From: Penelope pileata | Lineage: Eukaryota > Chordata > Aves > Galliformes > Cracidae | Direction of reading: 5' to 3' | NCBI GenBank assembly: GCA_013396635.1 | Contig: WBMW01000597.1 | Span: forward strand, 220,190-284,189 | DNA: 64,000 bases | Part shown: positions 58,621 through 64,000 of the stretch, one piece after another | Layout: the number at the start of each line of letters is the position of its first letter | Numbering within the stretch: the stretch's first letter is position 1 | The notes under the pieces: model-generated | Database searches by the model: none | Seen by the model: only the letters and a program-made list of their open reading frames with translations | Told to the model about the DNA's origin: nothing | Made by a program: the position numbers and the translations under genes

Positions 58621-59676
58621 TTGTGCTGGATGGAGGTGCTGAGCCCCATCCAGGGGTCCCGGAGCTCTGGCACTCACGGCCGTGCAGGCTCCCTGCCTTG
58701 AGGGTGCGATTTTGTGGTGCTGTGGGCAGGCACCTCAGCCGGTCCTGTTGTGTCCATTGCAGGATTTGGTCCCTGTGGATCCCTTCCAGCTCGGCATCCT
58801 GTGAGTGCTGAGCTGCTAACCACGAAATACTTGTGTGCAAAGAGCTTTAGAGCAGCACCTGCACCATAAAGCACAATAAGAAGGCTGCCAAGAGCACAGA
58901 GCAGCACCAGAGGGGGTCTGGTTTTACTCCCAGTGGTCGCTGATCAAACGCTGTTTGCAGCTGTGAAGATCGTTGAAAGGAGCCTGAAAGATTGCTTCTC
59001 CCACAGCTGCGTGGGTCAGCAGAGCTGCTGTGGATGTTGCTTCACCCAATAAATGAGGCAGCTGGATGCAAGACCATCAGGGTAAGTCTGTAAAGCAGCA
59101 GGGAGTTACCTCTGCAGAGCTGCTCTTGGGTTTCCTTTTCACGCCCTCTGTTACTGCTGGGAATAGTGGTTCAAACTCAGGGCTTTTCCTGCAGCTTTCT
59201 GTACTCTGCTTTCAGAAGTGGCTCAGGATCAAAGACCCTCAGTGCTGTTCATTGGAAGCCCAGCTCCCTGGGCTCTCTGTATTCTTTCTACACCTGGTGA
59301 TCGCATCCCACTTAAATTCAGTTCCAGTATGACCTGCACGTATTGAGCTGACTGTGCTCTGGAGAGGCTCCATTTCAAACCATTTATTGTGACTTCAGTG
59401 TATATTTTAACCTGCATTTGGTGTTTTGGGGATCTCTGTGACAGCCACAGCACAAAGCAGCTCATCTGTGTGCCTATATGGCCCTGCAGAGGAAGGGGCA
59501 GGATGGTGATTTGTCTTAAAACCAGGTTAGCACAATGATGATTTGATAGTTTGCTAATCACATGCTGTTTGTGTCTTTTCTCTTAGATAAAACAGAAGGA
59601 AGGCGAGAAGCAAGACCTGAGGAATAAAAAAAAGCCAGGAAAACTAGCAGCTCGTTACCTGACTAAGCATGATTAG
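58505..59676 (+). CDS. Three-exon 79-codon open frame, unknown (possible LRRC36 5' exons)
   Basis: Exons 58505-58579 (MAAAPGNGGRATTG..., donor GTAGCG), 59007-59081 (acceptor CCCACAG, perfect donor GTAAGT) and 59587-59676 (acceptor TCTCTTAG, stop TAG). Each junction is phase 0, the first two exons are 75 bases each, and the Kozak context is good. I do not recognise the product: a Gly/Ala/Arg N-terminus, a short hydrophobic stretch (AELLWMLLHPI), then a Lys-rich end (KQKEGEKQ, NKKKPGK). The sequence may instead be the 5' end of LRRC36. A weak donor at 59653 (CTC/GTTACC) would leave one base and keep frame with the LRRC36 exon at 61635. Coding status is uncertain; a noncoding first transcript is also possible. 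Confidence 0.35.
58762..58803 (+). repeat. Degenerate CR1 3' end
   Basis: GGTCCCTGTGGATCCCTTCC then AGCTCGGCATCCTGTGA resembles the CR1 terminus. Only about 40 bases remain. Confidence 0.6.
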
Positions 59677-61634
59677 CGTGCAAGATTTTTAGTTTTCACC
59701 AAAAGAGAGAATTTTTCAAAGGGCTTTAGATGAAACCCCTCCTCTAAGCCACCAGGAAGAACTCAGCGTAGCTCACCTGACTTTGCAGCTGAATGAATCA
59801 TGTTCCAGAAATCTGGATGAAACACAACCAAAATTGTTTTTTTCCCTAGGTAATTGTGTTCACTATTGCTAAACAATGGCAGATAACATAAAAAAAACCA
59901 ACAAAAAACTGGCTTATGGATCACTCTGTTGATAAATTAATAGACAGAAGTTAATACATAATTCATGCTAATATATAAGTAAACATCTGAAATAATATCT
60001 GCATTCTGGGACTGTGTCACAGCACACCAATGGGATTATAGCTGTCTCTTAGCATGTTTTTAGGTTTCTCTGTTCTCTCCTGGTAGGCTTGCCTGCAGAG
60101 AAGTTACTGTAGTGAAGCACTGATGGATGTTTTTAGAAGAGGGGGTTGGTGAAGAAAGGGCTGCCTTTTATATTTTGGCATCAGGGGAAAAAAGGGGAAA
60201 GTTTTTCTGAAACATGAAACACAAGGATAATTTTGTAAAATTTAAATTAAAATATTTGTAGATTGTATAACATGATTTGTGATTATAAATAATTGTGTTG
60301 ATAATTATTTAATATGCATAATTTTATTTATTACTTGTGCTTGATCTTGGCACTGATTTTATGAAAACTGGAAGTTACAGTGGGAGCAAGGCCTGAAAAT
60401 TTCCCCATTGGCTTTACTGCGAACAAGATAGAACCAAGTCAGCCAAACCTTGCTCTACCTTCTGCTGAGGGACCAGCCACTCCTTCGAGTTCAAAAGCCA
60501 TTATTTATGTCACAAGATGGAGGGGAAAAAATGAGGTTTGGTTTTTGTGTAGCAATTGCTTTCAGGAGTAGCAGCTGTCATAATTTTGGGGGGTTGCACA
60601 CACATCCAGGCATGGTGTGTCTTGAGCTGTGTTCTCACATGCAATGGCACAATGTGGAATAAGGACTCTGACTGTGCTATTCACCAGGTTCTGACTCTTG
60701 TTTCATACCTGACTCACGTTAAATCACCTTTTATGTTGCTGCTGTAGGGAGAGCATGATGAGGAGCCATGCAGTAAACTGAAGGATGTCTTCAATACCTA
60801 CTTTCAACAGTGATGTCAGCAGAAAAACTGGTACTTTTCATTGTACTAATTAACACAGAAAGATTTTGACGCTGAGAATGTTTTAGTCAAAGACTGTTAT
60901 TTCTTGTGTGTGATTAACTCGGGGTGCTCCTGTGCCCCGGGCTGTGCAGAAAGCTGGATGGTCACTGTTGGCTCCTCCAGCTTGTACACTTTGAATCCAC
61001 TCATGGTTTAAAAGCTTTGCTATCAAACAGATTCTTGTCTACAGAGTGCCTGTGGATAGCCTGTGCTTCATTCAGTTAAGCATTTCCCAAAATGATGAGC
61101 TTTAAAACTGTAGAGAACGTCTCTGTGCTCCACTGGGGTTTGACCGCAGACTAGGCTGATGGGATTTCTTGTAATATTCTCTTTTTTCCCTAAAATCACC
61201 CCTGACAATGTTCTCACTGCTTCCAGTGACTTCCCTTCTCATACACACCAAGCCACAGGTAGCTAATTTGAGGAGTTTTTCAATTTCTTTGGTGGAGTCC
61301 AGCTCCAGTTGAATTTTCCAAGTGAGTTTCACCTCATAATGGTGGCAGCTTGGGTGTTCCCTTAAAGCATATGACCTGTTGAAGTGGCTTTTCCATGCTG
61401 ATTCCAGCAATGGTAAAACTCATCTATGTAGATTTGGCAGTCTATTAAGTGTTCATCCTATTGTAACTCCAGAATCTTAGCAGCAGCACAAATCATACTA
61501 TAAGTGCTAGTAAGAATTTTAGTTTCTTGCTCTTATCTAAGGTTGGAAGGAAGACCCAACTCAAAATACGCTTTATGTGTCTGTGTTGTACTTCCCAGTT
61601 TTATTCTTCACACAAATGTTTTTGCTTCTTTCAG
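59677..61634. other. Interval before LRRC36 linker exon
   Basis: 2 kb, AT-rich (especially 60190-60340). No LRR-coding exon seen in any + frame. A weak exon-like stretch lies at about 60749-60810 but shows no homology. Confidence 0.5.
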
Positions 61635-62084
61635 ACCTATCACCACACTCACAACTGCGTTCATCCCTGCGCTCCCCAGGGAAGAGAAGGCCAGGAGCTC
61701 TGCGAGTGGTTTTCTCAGACAGTAAAACTTTCAACTCTTCCCCAGAGAGGAACATAATTAGGAATTCTAGTGTTTATGAACTTAGCAAGGACATTTCTTC
61801 TACAAGGAGGTTGAATTTGAGTGACACAAATACAAACAAGTCATCCAGAGATGCCAAGCTAAGCAATTTTGATAATTTTTATCACATCTCTATGACCTCA
61901 GCTCCTCAGCATGGACATCTTGTGCAGAAACTTGAGAATGGCAAGAGAGCTGTGGGCCCCAGACCTTGCAGTGAGAGGCTTCCTGCAGATATGAAGACTT
62001 CTTCACAGCCTGCCAGTGGTGGTACACCCACACAGCACACTGGGACAGAAATTAAAAGCAGAAATCCTTTCAATATCAAGTCAG
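61635..62084 (+). CDS. LRRC36: LRRC36 linker exon
   Basis: Acceptor CTTTCAG. 149 full codons, Ser/Asn-rich, with LSPHSQLRSSLRSPGK. Ends at donor GTAAAA with a one-base overhang. Confidence 0.8.
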
Positions 62085-63951
62085 GTAAAAAAAAAAAACC
62101 AAAATGATGCATAGCACCTGTTTGAGGCTTCATTTCCTAATCACAGACTATTACAAAGTTGGTTTCTTGTATTTTATTTCTAAAATCTGTGGTCAGTAGG
62201 TTAATTTTAGGACTCTTCTAAGTGAATCACACACCTTTATACAGCAGATTGACAGACAGTCAGAACTCCAGATCCTTGGAGGCATTTAGATCACTAATTA
62301 ATGTTGAAATCAGTAAGGCATTGGTGTCTAAAAGGGGTAATCCCCTGTATACATTTGAAACTTGTTTTCCTTTGGGAAGACCTGGTGTTTTATAATCAAG
62401 CCATTTCTGCTATGTCAGTCACTTCACAGAGGAGGCAAGGATAAAACATTTGAGAAAGTTTATCTGCTTTTCTGTTCTCTTTCCCACAGATCTGAATGCC
62501 TGCATTTCTCTAAACCATAGCTTTGTTCTTTTAGCCAGCTATTTTTCTGCTTTGTCTGCAGGCTTCAGTGATGCATCATTATCAGCTCAAGTGTTACCAG
62601 AGAGTTCTCAGCCCCTGATGATGAGGCCAGCAGTGGTGTCTTCAGAACCTGGGAAGGTTGGAGAACCTGCACCTCACAGCTCCTCCAGCCCACCTGGTGT
62701 GGAACACAAGCAAAGCAAGTCCCTGCATTCACTCATGTCTCCTAATCATTGCTGCAAAGACTTTCACAAGGAGGTAAGTGTTGTAGTACTTGTCAATGTT
62801 GCTCTTCACAAATGCATACATGTCAACTGGGATGCTAATGGAAATCTCCTAGTCCAAACATGTTCTGTACAACACAAATACTGATCATACACAGCTTCTT
62901 CTTCAAAAGTAATACTTCAAAACAGTTTAAGACCATCCACTGCTGCTGTAGCAGTCTAAAAGCAACTGAGCTTTCTAGAGGCAGTGTTGGTAGCACTGTG
63001 ATAACTTTGCAGCAAGCTGACTGTACAGTTGTTCCTTGACCTTAGGAGCACTTGGAATGTGCAGTGGTTTACAGCCACTATGATGAGATGTTCATTTCAT
63101 TTTTCCTTGTGCACATGAGGTAGAGAAGCCATGATGAATGAAGTAGATCCCTAGTGTCTCTGCTGCCTTCACTGCTCATCCTCCTGGCTGCTTGAGGCAG
63201 ATGTAAGGGAGGTGCTACAGCAGTACAGAGTGTTGGGGGGCACCAGGGGCTGCACAGGGATCAACAGCTGTGTAGTAAGCACTGAAGAGCAGAACTGTGA
63301 CAAGAACCAGTTTTTCACCACGAGGTGAGAATGGGATAGCAGGTTCTCTGTCTCTCAGTATCCCAAGTTAAGGGGAGATGCCTTTCTTTTACATGTTTAT
63401 GAAGATCATTTCCTGTATTCAGTACAGGAATAGCAAGCAAGAGTATTAGGACAGGCATTAAATGGGTCTGACTAGATGGTCTCTTCAGTCTTAAACTGTT
63501 TATGCTTTAGAGCAACACAAGCAAACATTTTACATCACCATTTAGCCTGTTCCCTTATCATGCTACACATTGTGCAAGCCTCTGAGCATCTGTCTTTTAG
63601 CTCTTGGCTTGCATGGACTCTTATGTCCTGTTAATCCCATTCATATGCAAAGCTCTGGGACAAATCCCATGCTGCAGCATCACTAACCATTTACCATCCA
63701 CTTGGCTGCAGAGGGAAAATCATCCATTTGTCCACGCACGTCTTCAGTTTGTTTTCAATGCCATAAAGATGTTGAAAAGAAATGTGAAAGTGTGATAATG
63801 AAGTGTATAAATGTCACTGCTGTTAATTGTAATGACAGGCATCTGCTGCATCTTTGCTACTGCAGTGGGAGAAACTGTACATCACTGACAGAGCCTGGGG
63901 ACATCAGTGATTCTGAAAAGGGGGTTTCAGGACAGAGAACTTGGTTTTTCA
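61635..63951 (+). CDS. LRRC36: LRRC36, middle part, continues beyond the window
   Basis: Leucine-rich-repeat-containing protein 36, function poorly known. Exons 61635-62084 and 62490-62773 are supported, 63892-63951 is a candidate. Recalled human LRRC36 reads HYSPRQSTVRSPEK and SFLDNKSSGSSPEK where this window reads LSPHSQLRSSLRSPGK and VFSDSKTFNSSPER. The region is the Ser-rich linker after the LRR domain. The first exon needs a one-base overhang from upstream. No LRR-coding exon was found between the CpG island and 61634, which is unexpected. Downstream coiled-coil exons lie beyond 64000. Confidence 0.78.
62085..62489. other. LRRC36 intron
   Basis: 0.4 kb, nothing recognised. Confidence 0.55.
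62490..62773 (+). CDS. LRRC36: LRRC36 linker exon
   Basis: Acceptor CCCACAG gives G+AT (Asp) then LNACISLNHS; human has SSDLYATTHF here. A second in-frame acceptor at 62571 would make a shorter exon starting FSDASLS. Ends CKDFHKE at donor GTAAGT, phase 0. Confidence 0.7.
62774..63891. other. LRRC36 intron
   Basis: 1.1 kb; holds a degenerate CR1-like 3' end at about 63463-63507. Confidence 0.5.
63463..63507 (+). repeat. Old CR1-like 3' end
   Basis: GGGTCTGACTAGATGGTCTC followed by TTCAGTCTTAAACTGTTTATG resembles a diverged CR1 end. Confidence 0.4.
63892..63951 (+). CDS. LRRC36: Candidate LRRC36 exon
   Basis: 60 bases, phase 0 at both ends, acceptor CTGACAG (weak pyrimidine tract), donor GTAAGA. 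Encodes SLGTSVILKRGFQDRELGFS, loosely like human SLSPSKRGF or LKHGFQDATG. Short, so chance is possible. Confidence 0.35.
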
Positions 63952-64000
63952 GTAAGATGTTATTACACAGGGAGAGTGAATGTTATTCTTGTTTGTATGA

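Noticed and set aside
60749..60810. Exon-like stretch considered as an LRRC36 exon
   Set aside because: Reads GEHDEEPCSKLKD with an acceptable acceptor, but the donor is weak and no LRRC36 similarity is convincing.

Overview
This is a vertebrate nuclear window, almost certainly avian. It holds several chicken-repeat-1 (CR1) LINE fragments, GT-AG exons, CpG-rich promoter sequence, and three genes in the order known from human 16q22.1: PLEKHG4 (+), KCTD19 (-), LRRC36 (+). The CR1 content and synteny point to a bird, perhaps galliform; the species call is inference. One ambiguous base (N) lies at 52567. There are no bacterial, phage, CRISPR or viral features.

Region 1 (1 to about 40.2 kb, + strand) is the 3' part of PLEKHG4 (puratrophin-1), a Rho guanine-nucleotide exchange factor. 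Fifteen coding exons were joined by hand with consistent phases, giving 1039 residues to a stop at 37403. The order is a helical spectrin-like region, a Ser/Pro linker, DH domain, PH domain, and a Ser-rich tail. The N-terminal exons lie upstream of base 1. Two very large introns (11.4 and 12.2 kb) occupy most of the first 30 kb. Coding GC content rises sharply after the second one.

Region 2 (about 40.85 to 58.5 kb, - strand) is a complete KCTD19. Seventeen exons join in frame to 958 residues, beside about 926 in human from memory. It runs tail-to-tail with PLEKHG4. Sequence inspection suggests four tandem BTB/T1-like units followed by a conserved C-terminal region. In mammals KCTD19 is a meiotic chromatin cofactor.

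Region 3 (about 58.5 kb to the end, + strand) starts at a small CpG island serving KCTD19 and a rightward transcript. The middle of LRRC36 is present (two convincing exons and one candidate). The leucine-rich-repeat exons expected between the island and 61.6 kb are not there. That space instead holds a three-exon, 79-codon open frame of unknown identity. Its start codon shares a CCATGG palindrome with the KCTD19 start codon on the other strand.

The most interesting places are the divergent start palindrome, the missing LRR exons, the GC-spike exon 6 of KCTD19 beside the N and a CR1 copy cut off at that N, and a CpG-rich block with a strong splice donor inside the 12-kb PLEKHG4 intron.
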